Shown: positions 1-13,654, numbered from the stretch's first letter. The stretch: DNA of 38,290 bases from Cellulomonas rhizosphaerae (GCF_003470205.1 NZ_QWKP01000203.1:1-38290); one strand, 5' to 3'. Notes: generated from the sequence alone by a model not told the origin. Made by a program: numbers and translations.

Positions 1-2
1 CC

Positions 3-536
3 GACACCGGTGGCAGCGGCCTGGCCGGCTACGACGTCCTGCGCGTCAACGGGACGACGACGACCCTCGTCGCCTCACCCACCGCCGCGACCACCACGCT
101 CACCGGCCTCACCGCCGGCACCGCGTACACCTACGTCGTCCGCGCCAAGGACGCCGCCGGCAACGTCTCGGCCTCCAGCGCGGCGATCACCTTCACCACG
201 CTCCCGGCCACGCCCACGGGCGGCTGCGCGGTAAAGTACTCCACCAACGACTGGAACGTCGGCTTCACCGGCACCGTCAAGATCACCAACACCGGCAGCT
301 CGGTGATCAACGGGTGGAAGGTCGCGATCACGTTCCCGGCCGGCCAGGTGCTGCAGCAGGGCTGGAGCGCCACGTGGTCCCAGACGGGCGCGGTGCTCAC
401 GGGCGCCGACCTCGGCTGGAACGGCACCCTCACGCCGGGCGCGAGCACCGACGTCGGGTTCAACGCGTCGCACACGGGCACGAACACCCGCCCGACGAGC
501 ATCACGCTCAACGGGGTCGCCTGCGTCGTCAGCTGA
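3..536 (+). CDS. C-terminus of secreted enzyme: fibronectin III + CBM2 (partial)
   Basis: The reading frame is open from the window edge, so the N-terminus and catalytic domain lie outside. Residues about 1-75 look like the end of a fibronectin type III repeat (GLAGYDVLRVNG, then TAYTYVVRAKDAAGNVS). A short Pro/Thr linker follows. The last ~100 residues form a family-2 carbohydrate-binding module: it starts GCAVKYSTNDWNVGFTGTV, ends NGVACVVS, has a cysteine near each end (probable disulfide), and contains the Trp residues (NGWKV, GWSATW, LGWNG) that bind crystalline cellulose or chitin in this family. Such tails occur on exported cellulases, chitinases, xylanases and lytic polysaccharide monooxygenases of Cellulomonas and relatives. 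The catalytic type cannot be told from this end. The gene ends at a TGA just before a hairpin terminator. Confidence 0.9.
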   Translation, partial: DTGGSGLAGYDVLRVNGTTTTLVASPTAATTTLTGLTAGTAYTYVVRAKDAAGNVSASSAAITFTTLPATPTGGCAVKYSTNDWNVGFTGTVKITNTGSSVINGWKVAITFPAGQVLQQGWSATWSQTGAVLTGADLGWNGTLTPGASTDVGFNASHTGTNTRPTSITLNGVACVVS

Positions 537-553
537 CCCCCACCGGACCTGGC

Positions 554-594
554 CCCGGGTCGCCGCACTCCCTGTCAGGGTGTGGCGACCCGGG
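554..594. terminator. Hairpin between convergent genes
   Basis: A perfect 11-bp stem CCCGGGTCGCC / GGCGACCCGGG, with further partial pairing inside (CCCT / AGGG), lies between the CBM2 gene and the convergent DUF1990 gene. There is no strong T-run. It probably acts in both directions, as is common in high-GC actinobacteria. Confidence 0.65.
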
Positions 595-595
595 C

Positions 596-1108
596 TCAGC
601 CGTCTGCGCGCAGGGCGCGCGCGTAGCGCCGCCGGTACCACCGCTGCGCGACGAGCAGGGCGGGGAACACCACGCGCCAGCGCCCGCGACCGGCCCGGGT
701 CAGGGACCTCAGCGTCAGGAGGGCGGTCCCGTCGGGATCGCGGTGGACGACGAACGCCTCCTCGCCGCTGACGGGTTGCCCCGGCAGCGTGCCGTACGCG
801 AACCCGCACCGGTCGGCGCTCTCGACGACCGCCACGACGCGCACCGGCTCGGTCACGACGACGGGCCCGACGATCGCGCGCAGCCGCTGGTCCGCGCCCT
901 CGACGACGCGACCACCCGGCTCGACGCGGAAGCCGCTGCGCGTCTTGATGCCCCACACGAGGACCTCGGCTGAGGCCCACGCCCAGTGCTCCTCGCCGTG
1001 CCCCAGCACGAACGTGCGCGCGTAGGCCCGGTAGCCCGCGGGCGGGACCCAGTGCGTCGCGGCCGGGCCCGTGGCGCCGACCTCGGGATAGGTGGTCGGC
1101 TCGGGCAC
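596..1108 (-). CDS. DUF1990 family protein
   Basis: The product of about 170 residues matches the DUF1990 (UPF0548) family: PEVGATGP near the start, AGYRAYARTFVLGHGEEHW, and the hallmark GFAYGTLPGQPVSGEEAF. The biochemical function is unknown. The family often sits next to unrelated housekeeping genes. The frame is open to 1264 inside tRNA-Ala, but GTG at 1106-1108 is preferred because a strong ribosome-binding site (GGGAGGA, 7-nt spacer) precedes it and the protein then has the family's length. An ATG at 1187-1189 is an alternative start. It converges on the CBM2 gene and is transcribed in the same direction as the tRNA genes upstream. Confidence 0.8.
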   Translation of the reverse strand: MPEPTTYPEVGATGPAATHWVPPAGYRAYARTFVLGHGEEHWAWASAEVLVWGIKTRSGFRVEPGGRVVEGADQRLRAIVGPVVVTEPVRVVAVVESADRCGFAYGTLPGQPVSGEEAFVVHRDPDGTALLTLRSLTRAGRGRWRVVFPALLVAQRWYRRRYARALRADG

Positions 1109-1252
1109 GGTCGGATCCTCCCACGAGGCTGTCCACAGCCCGCGAATGCCACAGCTCGCCCCGGTGGCTCCGTCCACATCCGTGGACATCGCCGTGGACT
1201 GCCGGGGCCGGACGACAAGAAGACCCCCGACCGGTCTGGTCGAGGGTCTCGA

Positions 1253-1328
1253 TGGTGGAGCCAAGGGGACTCGAACCCCTAACCCCCTGCTTGCAAAGCA
1301 GGTGCGCTACCAATTGCGCCATGGCCCC
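1253..1328 (-). tRNA. tRNA-Ala (TGC)
   Basis: The reverse complement folds as a cloverleaf: acceptor GGGGCCA pairs with TGGCTCC, the D-arm contains GCGCAATTGGTAGCGC, the anticodon arm is CTGCT-TTGCA-AGCAG with anticodon TGC, and the T-arm carries GGTTCGAGTCC. The CCA end is encoded (1253-1255 on the plus strand as TGG). Confidence 0.96.
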
Positions 1329-1361
1329 GAGCTGCTCCCGCGGGCACGCGGCCCGGGTGGA

Positions 1362-1481
1362 TCACTCGAAGGTGTCGGTGACCTCTGCCCACAGGTCCCG
1401 CTCGTCGCGGTCCTGGATGAACTTGGTGTACACGACGTATCCGGCGGCAGCCACGGCTGCCAGGAGCAGGATCTTCTTCAA
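1362..1481 (-). CDS. DLW-39 family small protein
   Basis: A 39-codon gene too short for usual ORF thresholds, lying between the two tRNA genes. It starts with TTG at 1479-1481 after a GGGGGA ribosome-binding site and reads KKILLLAAVAAAGYVVY, a short hydrophobic helix, followed by a charged tail (FIQDRDERDLWAEVTDTFE). The DLW tripeptide at residues 29-31 and the exact length of 39 residues match the actinobacterial DLW-39 family, which is typically found near gyrA and tRNA genes. Function is unknown. A single-pass membrane micro-protein is likely. Confidence 0.85.
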   Translation of the reverse strand: MKKILLLAAVAAAGYVVYTKFIQDRDERDLWAEVTDTFE

Positions 1482-1505
1482 CGTGTCCCCCACGGGAGTC
1501 GGGAG

Positions 1506-1579
1506 TGGGCCTAACAGGACTTGAACCTGTGACCTCTTCCTTATCAGGGAAGCGCTCTAACCGTCTGAGCTATAGGCCC
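1506..1579 (-). tRNA. tRNA-Ile (GAT)
   Basis: The reverse complement gives acceptor GGGCCTA pairing with TAGGCCC, D-arm GCTCAGACGGTTAGAGC, anticodon arm CTTCC-CTGATAA-GGAAG with anticodon GAT, and T-arm ACAGGTTCAAGTCCTGT. The discriminator is A. CCA is not encoded (CTC follows), so maturation would need a CCA-adding enzyme such as the one at 31500-33011. Confidence 0.96.
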
Positions 1580-1661
1580 GAGTGCGCTGCGCGCCGGTCG
1601 AGACTACCCCAGCCGCCCGGCAGCGCCCAAACTGGCGGTGAACCAGGTCAGGAGACGCTCG

Positions 1662-2707
1662 TCACTCGTCGGTCATGGTGACGTGCACGCCGCCGACGAG
1701 CGCCGCCACGATGTTGTACAGGAACGCACCGATCGTCGACAGCGCCGTCAGCAGGAAGACGTCGATCACCGCGAGCAGCGTGGCCGCGGAGATGACCTTC
1801 TGGAACTCGACGTACTGCAAGATGTCGGGTCCGCCGGCCTCCTGGCCCGTCACCTGCGTGACGAGGTCGTCGACCTTGGTGAACACGTGCAGCTCGTTGA
1901 GCGTGAACCAGCCGACGGCCACGCCGACGACGAGCATGATGCCGATCGCGACCGAGAGCAGGAACGACAGCTTCATCACCGACCACGGGTCGAGCCGCGA
2001 GATCGCCAGGCGCACGCGCCGCGGACCCGAGCTCGACTGGACGGTGGGGATGCGGCCCGTGCTCGGGCGGGCGGCTGCTCCCGCGGGGTTCGCGCCGGCG
2101 ACCGGGCGAGGGGCGCCCGCCGTGGCAGGCGGGGTCGCGACCGGGATGCTGGTCATGGGCGTGTCCTCGGGACGGGGCCGGGCGGCCGTGGTGATCGCGG
2201 CGGAGGTGGACGCCGCGACCTTCTTGAGCCAGGAGGTGGTCGAGTCGACCGCCACCATCAGGGGGGAGGGCTGGTCCTCGTCGGCGTCCAGCAGGGCCTC
2301 GTCGGCGCGAGGCTTCGGCTCGGCGACCTTCGCCTCGGCCGGCTTGCGTTCGGCGGGCTTGGGGTCGGCCGGCTTGGGGTCGGCCGGCTTGGCCTCGGAC
2401 TCGACCGGCTTCGACACGACGGGCGGCTTCGACGACGACCTCACGGGCGGCTTGGCCCGCTCGGACGTGCTCGAGCCGTTCGACGACGCCTTGGTGACCG
2501 TCCGCGTCGTCTCGTCAGTCGCCGAGCTCGCGCTCGGTGCAGCCGACGAGGTGGTCGACCGTCCCGAGGTGGTCGGGGCACCAGCCTCGACGGGGGTGAC
2601 GGTCCACGCGCTCGTCGGGTTCGCGCGCGACGACGTCGTCGACCGCCCGGAGGTGGTCGGCGGGGTGGGTCGCTGGCGAGGGGGGATCGACGGTGGCGTG
2701 GAGTCGG

Positions 2708-2711
<4 letters not shown>
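1662..2711 (-). CDS. DUF3566 transmembrane protein downstream of gyrA
   Basis: A 349-residue protein. The first ~215 residues are a low-complexity, probably disordered cytoplasmic region with internal repeats ([10 protein letters not shown] twice; [20 protein letters not shown]). The C-terminal ~120 residues are the DUF3566 domain: [20 protein letters not shown], a membrane helix ([19 protein letters not shown]), a short periplasmic loop, then a second membrane stretch ending [20 protein letters not shown]. Mycobacterial Rv0007 occupies the same place after gyrA. Function is unknown. Its ATG at 2709-2711 overlaps the gyrA stop (ATGA), implying translational coupling. Confidence 0.9.
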
Positions 2712-5284
<2,573 letters not shown>

Positions 5285-5325
5285 TAGGTTCCTTAGTTCG
5301 CTGCGGACTCAGGTCGTCGGCTTCC

Positions 5326-7338
5326 TCAGATGTCGAGGAAGCGCACGTCCTTCGCGTTCCGCTGGATGAACGAGCGGCGGGACTCGACGTCCTCGCCCAT
5401 GAGCACCGAGAAGATCTCGTCGGCCGCGGCGGCCTCGTCGAGCGTGATCTGCAGGAGGGTGCGGTGCTCGGGCGACATCGTGGTCTCCCACAGCTCCTGG
5501 TAGTCCATCTCGCCCAGACCCTTGTAGCGCTGGATGCCGTTCTCCTTGGGCAGGCGCTTGCCGGCGGCCACCCCGTCCTTGAGGTAGGCGTCGCGCTCCC
5601 GGTCGGAGTAGACGTAGTCGTCGTGCGCGTTGCTCCACTTGATGCGGTACAGCGGGGGCTGCGCGAGGTACACGTGGCCGTGCGTGATGAGGTCCGGCAT
5701 GTAGCGGAACAGCAGCGTGAGCAGCAGCGTCGTGATGTGCTGGCCGTCGACGTCGGCGTCCGCCATCAGGACGATCTTGTGATAGCGGAGCTTCGTGATG
5801 TCGAAGTCCTCGCCGATGCCGGTGCCGAACGCGGTGATCAGCGCCTGGACCTCCTGGTTGCCCAGTGCCTTGTCGAGGCGGGCGCGCTCGACGTTGAGGA
5901 TCTTGCCTCGGATCGGCAGGATCGCCTGCGTCCGCGGGTTGCGGCCGCGCACGGCCGAACCACCGGCCGAGTCACCCTCGACGATGAACACCTCGCACTC
6001 GGCGGGGTTGTTCGACTGGCAGTCCTTGAGCTTGCCCGGCATGCCGCCCGACTCGAGCAGGCCCTTGCGCCGCGTGGCCTCGCGCGCCTTGCGGGCAGCC
6101 ATGCGTGCCGCGGCAGCCTGGATCGACTTGCGGATGACGTCGCGCGACTCGTTCGGGTGCGAGTCCAGCCAGTCGCCGAGCTGGTCGTTGACCACCTTCT
6201 GCACGAACGTCTTGGCTACCGTGTTGCCGAGCTTGGTCTTGGTCTGGCCCTCGAACTGCGGCTCGCCCAGCTTGACCGAGATGACCGCGGTCAGTCCCTC
6301 GCGGATGTCGTCGCCCGTGAGGTTCTCGTCCTTCTCCTTGAGGATCCCCTTGTCCCGCGCGTAGCGGTTGATCAGGGACGTCATGGCCGCACGGAAGCCC
6401 TCCTCGTGCGTGCCGCCCTCGGTCGTGGAGATCGTGTTGGCGTAGGTGTGCACCGACTCCGAGTACGCGTTGGTCCACTGCAGGGCGATCTCGACCGAGA
6501 TCCGCTGCGTGGTGTCCTCCGACTCGAACGCGATGACGTCGGGGTGCACGAGCTCGACCTTCTTGGCCGAGTTGAGGTGCTTGACGTAGTCGAGCAGGCC
6601 GTCGTCGTACTTGTAGGTGACGACGCGCGCGGTCGACTTCTCCTCGTCACCCGCGACCTCGTCCTCGGTGCCCACGTGCTCGGGACGCTCGTCGGTGAGC
6701 GTGATCTGCAGGCCCTTGTTGAGGAACGCCATCTGCTGGAAGCGGGCGCGCAGCGTCTCGAAGTCGTACTCGACGGTCTCGAAGATCGTGTCGTCGGCCC
6801 AGAACGTCTGCTGGGTGCCGGTCTCCTCGGTCTCCTCGCGCTGCTGGAGCCCTCCGACGGGCTTTCCGCCGTCCTCGAAGTCCATCTCCCAGACGGACCC
6901 GTCGCGCTTGACGATGGTCTCGACGCGCTTCGAGAGGGCGTTGACGACCGAGATGCCGACGCCGTGCAGGCCGCCCGAGACCGCGTAGCCCGCACCGCCG
7001 AACTTGCCACCCGCGTGCAGGATCGTCATGACGACCTCGACGGTCGGCTTGCCCTCGGTGGGGTGGATAGCGACGGGGATGCCGCGGCCGTTGTCGACGA
7101 CGCGCACGCCTCCGTCGTCGAGGAGCGTGACCTCGATGTGGTCGCAGTAGCCGGCCAGGGCCTCGTCGACGGAGTTGTCGACGACCTCGTAGACGAGGTG
7201 GTGCAGGCCGCGCTCGCCGGTCGAGCCGATGTACATGCCCGGACGCTTGCGGACCGCTTCGAGACCCTCGAGAACGGTGATGGCGCTGGCGTCGTAACCG
7301 CCGTTGATGTCAGGCTTCGGGCTGCTCTGCTCTGCCAC
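5326..7338 (-). CDS. gyrB: DNA gyrase subunit B
   Basis: The 670-residue product is the ATPase subunit of gyrase. The N-terminal GHKL ATPase region shows [29 protein letters not shown] and [14 protein letters not shown]. The Toprim domain has EGDSAGGSA at about residue 454 and the metal-binding DADVDG at about 527. The C-terminus ends [17 protein letters not shown], as in other actinobacterial GyrB proteins. The start is GTG at 7336-7338, with GAGGAG 11 nt upstream. It leads the gyrB-gyrA-DUF3566 group. Confidence 0.98.
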   Translation of the reverse strand: MAEQSSPKPDINGGYDASAITVLEGLEAVRKRPGMYIGSTGERGLHHLVYEVVDNSVDEALAGYCDHIEVTLLDDGGVRVVDNGRGIPVAIHPTEGKPTVEVVMTILHAGGKFGGAGYAVSGGLHGVGISVVNALSKRVETIVKRDGSVWEMDFEDGGKPVGGLQQREETEETGTQQTFWADDTIFETVEYDFETLRARFQQMAFLNKGLQITLTDERPEHVGTEDEVAGDEEKSTARVVTYKYDDGLLDYVKHLNSAKKVELVHPDVIAFESEDTTQRISVEIALQWTNAYSESVHTYANTISTTEGGTHEEGFRAAMTSLINRYARDKGILKEKDENLTGDDIREGLTAVISVKLGEPQFEGQTKTKLGNTVAKTFVQKVVNDQLGDWLDSHPNESRDVIRKSIQAAAARMAARKAREATRRKGLLESGGMPGKLKDCQSNNPAECEVFIVEGDSAGGSAVRGRNPRTQAILPIRGKILNVERARLDKALGNQEVQALITAFGTGIGEDFDITKLRYHKIVLMADADVDGQHITTLLLTLLFRYMPDLITHGHVYLAQPPLYRIKWSNAHDDYVYSDRERDAYLKDGVAAGKRLPKENGIQRYKGLGEMDYQELWETTMSPEHRTLLQITLDEAAAADEIFSVLMGEDVESRRSFIQRNAKDVRFLDI

Positions 7339-7459
7339 GGGCGGTGGTACTCCTCAAAGAGATCGCACGCCGTTCGAGCGCGCCGCCGAACCGGTGGGAT
7401 GGCGGATCACTCCATGACGCTGGACTTCCGGGCACCAGGGCGCCAGGAATGACCTTGTC

Positions 7460-7465
7460 AGTCTA
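7460..7465 (-). promoter_or_regulatory. Candidate -10 element for gyrB
   Basis: TAGACT on the minus strand fits the actinobacterial -10 pattern TAnnnT and lies about 120 nt before the gyrB start. No convincing -35 is seen 17 bp upstream. The rest of the 184-bp gyrB-dciA gap holds a short CCCC/GGGG inverted repeat near 7485-7499, which may end dciA transcription. Confidence 0.35.
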
Positions 7466-7522
7466 CCTGGCGGAACGTGCTAGACCCCCCTGTTAGGGGC
7501 ACTTGTGGACGGTCCGTTCACA

Positions 7523-8083
7523 TCATCCGAACGTGTCCCGCTCACCGCGGCCCTTGACCCGCTTCGGACCCCTGCCGAAGCCCGGCCCACCGGGTCCCAG
7601 CACGACGATCTCGGCGACCGCGCCCTCACCCAGCTCCTCGGCGAAGTTGCGCAGCATGGCCGGCACGCTCCAGGTCAGGTTCGTGGCCCAGGCGGTCGAC
7701 GAGGCACGCATCGTGAGGATGCCGCGCTCGAACGACACGTACGTCGCGTGCTCGGCGACCTGCTCGCCCAGGATCTGCCCCCAGCGCGCCTGCATCGTCC
7801 CGCCAGTGACCCCGGCGGCCCACCCGAACTGGCCGACGACGGCACCGAGCGTGGTCGACAACGTCAGGGGGTCGCGGCCGCCCGCGGCCGAGCCGCTCAT
7901 CTGCGTCTCGAGCGGCCGGCGCGCGCGCACCGGGTCGCCTGGCCGGATCCCGCGCTTGGCCGCCGCGGCCCTCGCCCGGCTCAGCGCCGCAGCCGCGACC
8001 TGTCGTTCGGGGACGAGCTCGACGATGGTGCGCAGCGGGGCGCCCTCGGCGGGGCGCTCGGGCGGCAGTCCCTCAAAGGACAC
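7523..8083 (-). CDS. dciA: DciA family (DUF721) replication protein
   Basis: The 186-residue product belongs to the DUF721/DciA family, whose characterised members bind and help load the replicative helicase DnaB where DnaC/DnaI loaders are absent. The family region is in the second half: [17 protein letters not shown], then W105-type motif [14 protein letters not shown], and [22 protein letters not shown]. The C-terminus is Gly/Arg-rich. The start is GTG at 8081-8083, 11 bp inside the recF end, so translation is probably coupled. The position between recF and gyrB is the standard actinobacterial one. The helicase-loading role is inferred from the family. Confidence 0.88.
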   Translation of the reverse strand: MSFEGLPPERPAEGAPLRTIVELVPERQVAAAALSRARAAAAKRGIRPGDPVRARRPLETQMSGSAAGGRDPLTLSTTLGAVVGQFGWAAGVTGGTMQARWGQILGEQVAEHATYVSFERGILTMRASSTAWATNLTWSVPAMLRNFAEELGEGAVAEIVVLGPGGPGFGRGPKRVKGRGERDTFG

Positions 8084-9251
8084 GGGCCACCTCGCCGCCC
8101 ATCACGTCCACCCGCGCTCCGCTCAACGGCTCGGGGACGTCGCCCGCGACCGCTGCGGTGATCAAAACCTGGCGCGCGGGTGCGACGAGCTCGGCCAACC
8201 GCTCGCGGCGGCGGACGTCGAGCTCGGCGAACACGTCGTCGAGGATCAGGACGGGTTCACCGTCCGGCCCCCAGTCCGCGGCGTCGCCCCCGTCCGACAG
8301 CACGGTGTAGCTCGCGAGGCGCAGGGCGAGTGCGAACGACCACGACTCGCCGTGGCTCGCGTACCCCTTGGCGGGGAGGCCACCCAGGGTCAGGACCAGG
8401 TCGTCTCGGTGCGGTCCGACGAGGCACACGCCGCGGTCCAGCTCCTTGCCACGCAGCCGGCCCATGGCCTCGAGCAGCTGCGCCTCGACGAGCTCCACCG
8501 AGTCGCCCGTGGACCCCTCGATCTCGAGCGCGGCGTCCAACGACGCCTTGTAGGTCACGACCGCGGCACCCTGTCCCGAGCTGACCTGCTCGTACGCCCG
8601 CGCGACGTGCGGGGCGAGGGTCTCGACGAGCCGCCGACGCTCGACAACCAGCCGGGCGCCCACCTGCGCGAGCTTGGCGTCCCACACGTCCAGCGTCCGC
8701 AGGTCGGAACCGCCTCCGCGCCGGGCGGCCCCCGCAGACTTCAGCAGTGCGGACCGCTGCCGCAGCACCCGGTCGTAGTCCTGGGTGACCGACGCGATGC
8801 GGGGAGTGAGCTGCACGAGCAGGTCGTCGAGGAACCGGCGGCGCCCGTCGGGATCGCCCTTGACGAGGGCGAGGTCCTCCGGGGCGAACAGCACGGTGCG
8901 CAGGATGCCGAGCACGTCCCGCGCACGAACAGGGTTCCCGCCGTTGACCCGCGCGCGGTTCGCCTTGCCCGGCGTGACCTCGATCTCGACGAGGGTCGCG
9001 CGCGGGTTCCCGGCGTCGAGCTCGCGGATCACCCGCGCCCGGACCACCGCACGGCTCGTACCGGCGCGCACCATCGCCGCGTCGCTCGGCACCCGGTGGC
9101 TGCCGAGCGTCGCGGCGTACCCGATGGCCTCGACGAGGTTCGTCTTGCCCTGGCCGTTGGGGCCGACCAGCGCGGTGATGCCGGGATCGAGCGCGAGGTC
9201 GACCTGCGCGTAGGAGCGGAAGTCGGTGAGGTTGAGGTGCGCGACGTACAT
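8073..9251 (-). CDS. recF: DNA replication/repair protein RecF
   Basis: The 392-residue product is an SMC-like ATPase that helps load RecA at single-strand gaps. The N-terminus [19 protein letters not shown] is typical. Walker A is GPNGQGKTN (residues 30-38), the signature region is near [15 protein letters not shown], and Walker B is [16 protein letters not shown] at 9249-9251 sits 7 bp after the gnd stop without a clear ribosome-binding site, so coupling to gnd is likely. The gene order dnaN-gnd-recF-dciA is shared with Streptomyces. Confidence 0.97.
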   Translation of the reverse strand: MYVAHLNLTDFRSYAQVDLALDPGITALVGPNGQGKTNLVEAIGYAATLGSHRVPSDAAMVRAGTSRAVVRARVIRELDAGNPRATLVEIEVTPGKANRARVNGGNPVRARDVLGILRTVLFAPEDLALVKGDPDGRRRFLDDLLVQLTPRIASVTQDYDRVLRQRSALLKSAGAARRGGGSDLRTLDVWDAKLAQVGARLVVERRRLVETLAPHVARAYEQVSSGQGAAVVTYKASLDAALEIEGSTGDSVELVEAQLLEAMGRLRGKELDRGVCLVGPHRDDLVLTLGGLPAKGYASHGESWSFALALRLASYTVLSDGGDAADWGPDGEPVLILDDVFAELDVRRRERLAELVAPARQVLITAAVAGDVPEPLSGARVDVMGGEVARVL

Positions 9252-9258
9252 CGAGCGG

Positions 9259-10206
<948 letters not shown>

Positions 10207-10303
10207 CCCGTTGCCTCTTCCGTTCCGTGTGCGCCGGTGCGGCGCATCTGCAGGACCCACTGTGCTCCTGAGCGGGCGCGTGTGCACCCGCGTCGCGGAA
10301 CGA

Positions 10304-11434
10304 TCAGCTCGCGAAGCGGATCGGCACCAGCAGGTACCGGTAGTTCTTCTCGTCGTCGCCCTCGAGCGACCCCTGGCCCGTGAACTCCACGGGCTTGTTC
10401 GGGTGCGTGAACGACAGGCGCACGAACGGGGTGTCGAGCGCGCCGAGCCCGTCGAGCAGGAACTGCGGGTTGAACGCGACCGAGATCTCGTCGCCGACGA
10501 GGGTGGACTCGAGCGCTTCCGAGGCCTGGGCGTCGTCGCCCTGGCCCGCGTCGAGCACGACCTGGCCCTCGGTGAACGACAGGCGGATCGGGGTGTTCCG
10601 CTCGGCGACGAGCGCCACACGCTTGGCCGCGTCGGCCAGCTGCTGCGTCCCGACGACGGCGTGGATGGGGGTCTCGTCCGGGAAGAGCCGGCGCACGGCC
10701 GGGTAGTCCCCGTCGACGAGCAGGCTCGTGGTGTGCCGGCCGGCCGCCTCGAAGCCGATGAGGTCGACGCCGCCGCCCGTGGAGAGAGCGACCGTCACCT
10801 CACCGGCACCACCGAGCGACTTCGCGGCGTCCGACAGCGTGCGAGCGCGCACGAGGGCGACCGTCGAGATGTCCGGGCTCGTGGGCTTCCACGTGAGCTC
10901 GCGCAGCGCGAGGCGGTAGCGGTCGGTCGCCAGCAGCGTGACCTTCTCGCCCTCGATCTCGACGCGGACGCCGGTCAGCAGGGGGAGCGTGTCGTCCCGG
11001 CTCGCGGCGACCGACACCTGCGCGACGGCGTGCGTGAGCTCCTCACCGTCGACCGTGCCGCTCACCGGAGGCATCGCGGGCAGGTTCGGGTAGTCCTCGA
11101 CGGGCATCGTCAGCAAGGTGAATCGGCTCGCACCACACGTCACGACGACCTTGGTGCCCTCGAGCACCACGTCGACCGGCTTCGCGGGCAGCGCACGGGA
11201 GATCTCGGCGAGCAGGCGGCCGGAGACGAGCACCGTGCCGGACTCGCTGACGTCCGCGGGGATCTGCGAGCGCGCCGAGACCTCGTAGTCGAAGCTCGAG
11301 AGCTGGATGGAGCCGGTCGCGTCCGCCTCGATGCGCACGCCGGCGAGCACAGGAACCGGCGGACGTGTCGGCAGGCTGCGAGCCGTCCACGTGACGGCGT
11401 CTGCAAGAACGTCACGTTCGACCCGGAACCTCAT
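10304..11434 (-). CDS. dnaN: DNA polymerase III sliding clamp (beta subunit)
   Basis: The 376-residue product is the ring-shaped beta clamp that tethers DNA polymerase III. It begins MRFRVERDVLADAVTW and ends with the family's C-terminal pattern (NYRYLLVPIRFAS, compared with the usual YLLMPVRL-type ending). The length fits a three-domain clamp. ATG at 11432-11434 is chosen over an upstream ATG because AGAGGTGAG stands just before it and the family N-terminus begins there. It is the first gene on the leftward side of oriC. Confidence 0.97.
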   Translation of the reverse strand: MRFRVERDVLADAVTWTARSLPTRPPVPVLAGVRIEADATGSIQLSSFDYEVSARSQIPADVSESGTVLVSGRLLAEISRALPAKPVDVVLEGTKVVVTCGASRFTLLTMPVEDYPNLPAMPPVSGTVDGEELTHAVAQVSVAASRDDTLPLLTGVRVEIEGEKVTLLATDRYRLALRELTWKPTSPDISTVALVRARTLSDAAKSLGGAGEVTVALSTGGGVDLIGFEAAGRHTTSLLVDGDYPAVRRLFPDETPIHAVVGTQQLADAAKRVALVAERNTPIRLSFTEGQVVLDAGQGDDAQASEALESTLVGDEISVAFNPQFLLDGLGALDTPFVRLSFTHPNKPVEFTGQGSLEGDDEKNYRYLLVPIRFAS

Positions 11435-12159
11435 CGACTCACCTCTCGTCATGCACATGTGTCGTGCAGCTGGCCGGAGCCGCTCGTCGGCACCGACCCG
11501 TTGTCCTTGTGACGTCGCCCTGCACTCGTCCCGAGGGACGTGGAGTGAGAATCACACGGATGTGGCCAGGCGACGTCAAGCGAACACTACGCGAGTGCTC
11601 CGACAGCCGGTACAGCCGGAGGGACGAATGTCCTCCGGTCGTCGGGGCTCGTCCTTTTTCGTTCGCTCGCCGGCCTAGCGGCGGTGTGTGGATCAAGGAC
11701 AGGAGAGAAGTGTCGTCGTCGTCATCGGTGGTGTGGAAACTGTGGACGAGCGCTTCCCGTGCAGGTCACGAAACGTTTCGCGTGTGGACACGGCGTGTGT
11801 CTCGATTCGGACGTCCGGTGGACGAGCGTGGATGGCTGTCCGGGCGTCGTCGACCGTCCACCGGCATGACGTGTCGTGTCCACACCGAATCGGACGTCAT
11901 CCACCGTCATCCACAGGCCTGTGCACAGGTGTGAACATTCGTCCCATGGTTCTTTCAGGTTGGGGATGAATGTTCGCCAGGCGGGATGTGAACGTGGACA
12001 TCGCGGGGTCCCCGCGAGGCACATCCGTGGGCGATTTGTCACATCTCGTGTAGATGCGCAGGTCAGCGCGCTGCTCGGGGAGTGGCGCGGCCGAATGGGT
12101 GACAAGTTTCACAGCATCCCCAGGTTGCACTGCAGGGGTGTGGATAAACGTGGGGAAAG
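11435..12159. other. oriC: Chromosomal replication origin (oriC) between dnaA and dnaN
   Basis: This 725-bp gap has no credible gene but many DnaA-box-like sequences in both orientations. Examples (plus-strand coordinates): 11687-11695 TGTGGATCA, 11741-11749 TGTGGACGA, 11783-11791 TGTGGACAC, 11876-11884 GTGTCCACA, 11897-11905 TCATCCACC, 11907-11915 TCATCCACA, and the perfect 12139-12147 TGTGGATAA. A palindrome CCTGTGCACAGG is at 11919-11930 and a CGCGGGG/CCCCGCG inverted repeat at 12002-12016. The dnaA-dnaN location is the known actinobacterial oriC. The DNA-unwinding element is not obvious; 11930-11980 and 12030-12120 are somewhat less GC-rich. Confidence 0.92.
12139..12147 (-). promoter_or_regulatory. 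Perfect DnaA box
   Basis: TTATCCACA on the minus strand, an exact match to the classic DnaA box, 13 bp beyond the dnaA stop codon. It is the only exact TTATCCACA I found in the oriC gap; the other sites carry one or two differences. Confidence 0.85.
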
Positions 12160-13599
12160 TCAGCCCCGGCTCTGCTGCTTGATGCGGTTCGTGAGCTCGG
12201 TCACCTGGTTGTAGATCGACCGGCGCTCGGCCATGAGCTCGCGGATCTTGCGGTTCGCGTGCATGACCGTGGTGTGGTCGCGGCCGCCGAACGCCTGCCC
12301 GATCTTGGGGAGGGAGAGGTCGGTGAGCTCACGGCACAGGTACATCGCGATCTGGCGCGCGGTCACGAGCACGCGGGACCGGCTGGAGCCGCACAGGTCG
12401 TCGATCGAGAGGCCGAAGTACGCCGCCGTCTGACCGATGATCTGCGTCGCGGTGATCTCGGCGGTCTCGTCATCGGTGATGAGGTCCTTGAGGACGATCT
12501 CCGCCAGCGACAGGTCGACCTGCTGCCGGTTGAGGTTCGCGAACGCGGTGACCCGGATGAGGGCGCCCTCGAGCTCGCGGATGTTCGTCGAGATCTTGGA
12601 GGCGATGTACTCCAGGACGTCCGGCGGCGCCTCGAGCCGCTCGCTGGCCGCCTTCTTGCGCAGGATCGCGATGCGGGTCTCGAGGTCCGGCGGCTGGACG
12701 TCGGTTATGAGGCCCCACTCGAAGCGGGACCGCATCCGGTCCTCGAAGCCGTTCAGCTGCTTGGGCGGCAGGTCGGAGGTGATCACGACCTGCTTGTTCG
12801 CGTTGTGGAGCGTGTTGAAGGTGTGGAAGAACTCCTCCATCGTCTGTTCCTTGCCCTGCAGGAACTGGATGTCGTCGATGAGGAGCACGTCGACCTCGCG
12901 GTAGCGGCGCTGGAAGGCACCGGCCTTGCCCTCGGAGATCGAGTTGATGAAGTCGTTGGTGAACTCCTCCGAGTTCACGTACCGCACGCGCACGCTCGGG
13001 TAGAGGTTCTGGGCGTAGTGCCCGATCGCGTGCAGGAGGTGCGTCTTGCCCAGGCCCGAGTCGCCGTAGATGAAGAGCGGGTTGTAGGCCTTGGCCGGCG
13101 CCTCGGCCACGGCGACAGCGGCGGCGTGGGCGAACCGGTTGGACGAGCCGATGACGAAGGTCTCGAACAGGTACTTCGGGTTGAGCCTCGCGGGCTCTGC
13201 CTGCTGACGACGTCCGCCGCCCGTGCTGGCGCGGTCGCTCACGGCCGGCGGCTTTGGGGGTTCGCGCGTCTCCTCGACGTCGACCTCGGGTTGCGCGGGC
13301 TGGACGGTACGGAGCGTCGGCGGGGCGTCGTCGGCCAGGTCGGGGTCGACCGTGATCGCGAACCGGGCGTCGCGGCCGAGCGCGGTGCTGAGCGCGTCGG
13401 TGACCTCGGGACGCACGCGGGACTCGAGGTAGTCCTTGGTCAGGTCGTTGCCGACCGCGAGGAGCAGAGTGCCGTCGAGCAGACCGAGCGGCTTGGCCAG
13501 TCGGACGAACGCCAGCTGTCGCGGCGTGATGTCGGGGCTGGCCTCGAGGGTCGTCACGACGTGTCCCCAGACCCGGGTCAGCTCTTCGTCCTGCGGCAC
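12160..13599 (-). CDS. dnaA: Chromosomal replication initiator DnaA
   Basis: The 479-residue product binds DnaA boxes and melts oriC. Domain I is at residues ~1-85, followed by a Pro/Glu-rich linker (~90-135). The AAA+ domain begins at [13 protein letters not shown] (~139), with Walker [10 protein letters not shown] (179-187), Walker [13 protein letters not shown], and the arginine-finger region [13 protein letters not shown]. The C-terminal DNA-binding domain carries the signature [11 protein letters not shown]. The start is GTG at 13597-13599 with CGAGGTAGGA upstream. Two DnaA boxes lie 56-76 bp upstream, suggesting autoregulation. Confidence 0.98.
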   Translation of the reverse strand: MPQDEELTRVWGHVVTTLEASPDITPRQLAFVRLAKPLGLLDGTLLLAVGNDLTKDYLESRVRPEVTDALSTALGRDARFAITVDPDLADDAPPTLRTVQPAQPEVDVEETREPPKPPAVSDRASTGGGRRQQAEPARLNPKYLFETFVIGSSNRFAHAAAVAVAEAPAKAYNPLFIYGDSGLGKTHLLHAIGHYAQNLYPSVRVRYVNSEEFTNDFINSISEGKAGAFQRRYREVDVLLIDDIQFLQGKEQTMEEFFHTFNTLHNANKQVVITSDLPPKQLNGFEDRMRSRFEWGLITDVQPPDLETRIAILRKKAASERLEAPPDVLEYIASKISTNIRELEGALIRVTAFANLNRQQVDLSLAEIVLKDLITDDETAEITATQIIGQTAAYFGLSIDDLCGSSRSRVLVTARQIAMYLCRELTDLSLPKIGQAFGGRDHTTVMHANRKIRELMAERRSIYNQVTELTNRIKQQSRG

Positions 13600-13654
13600 G
13601 TCCTACCTCGGGTTGTCTTGATCGCGTGGAGCGACGAGTCTCGCACGCCTCAGG

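Noticed and set aside
12002..12016. CGCGGGG-T-CCCCGCG inverted repeat in oriC as a terminator
   Set aside because: The loop is too small and there is no T-run; kept only as part of oriC.
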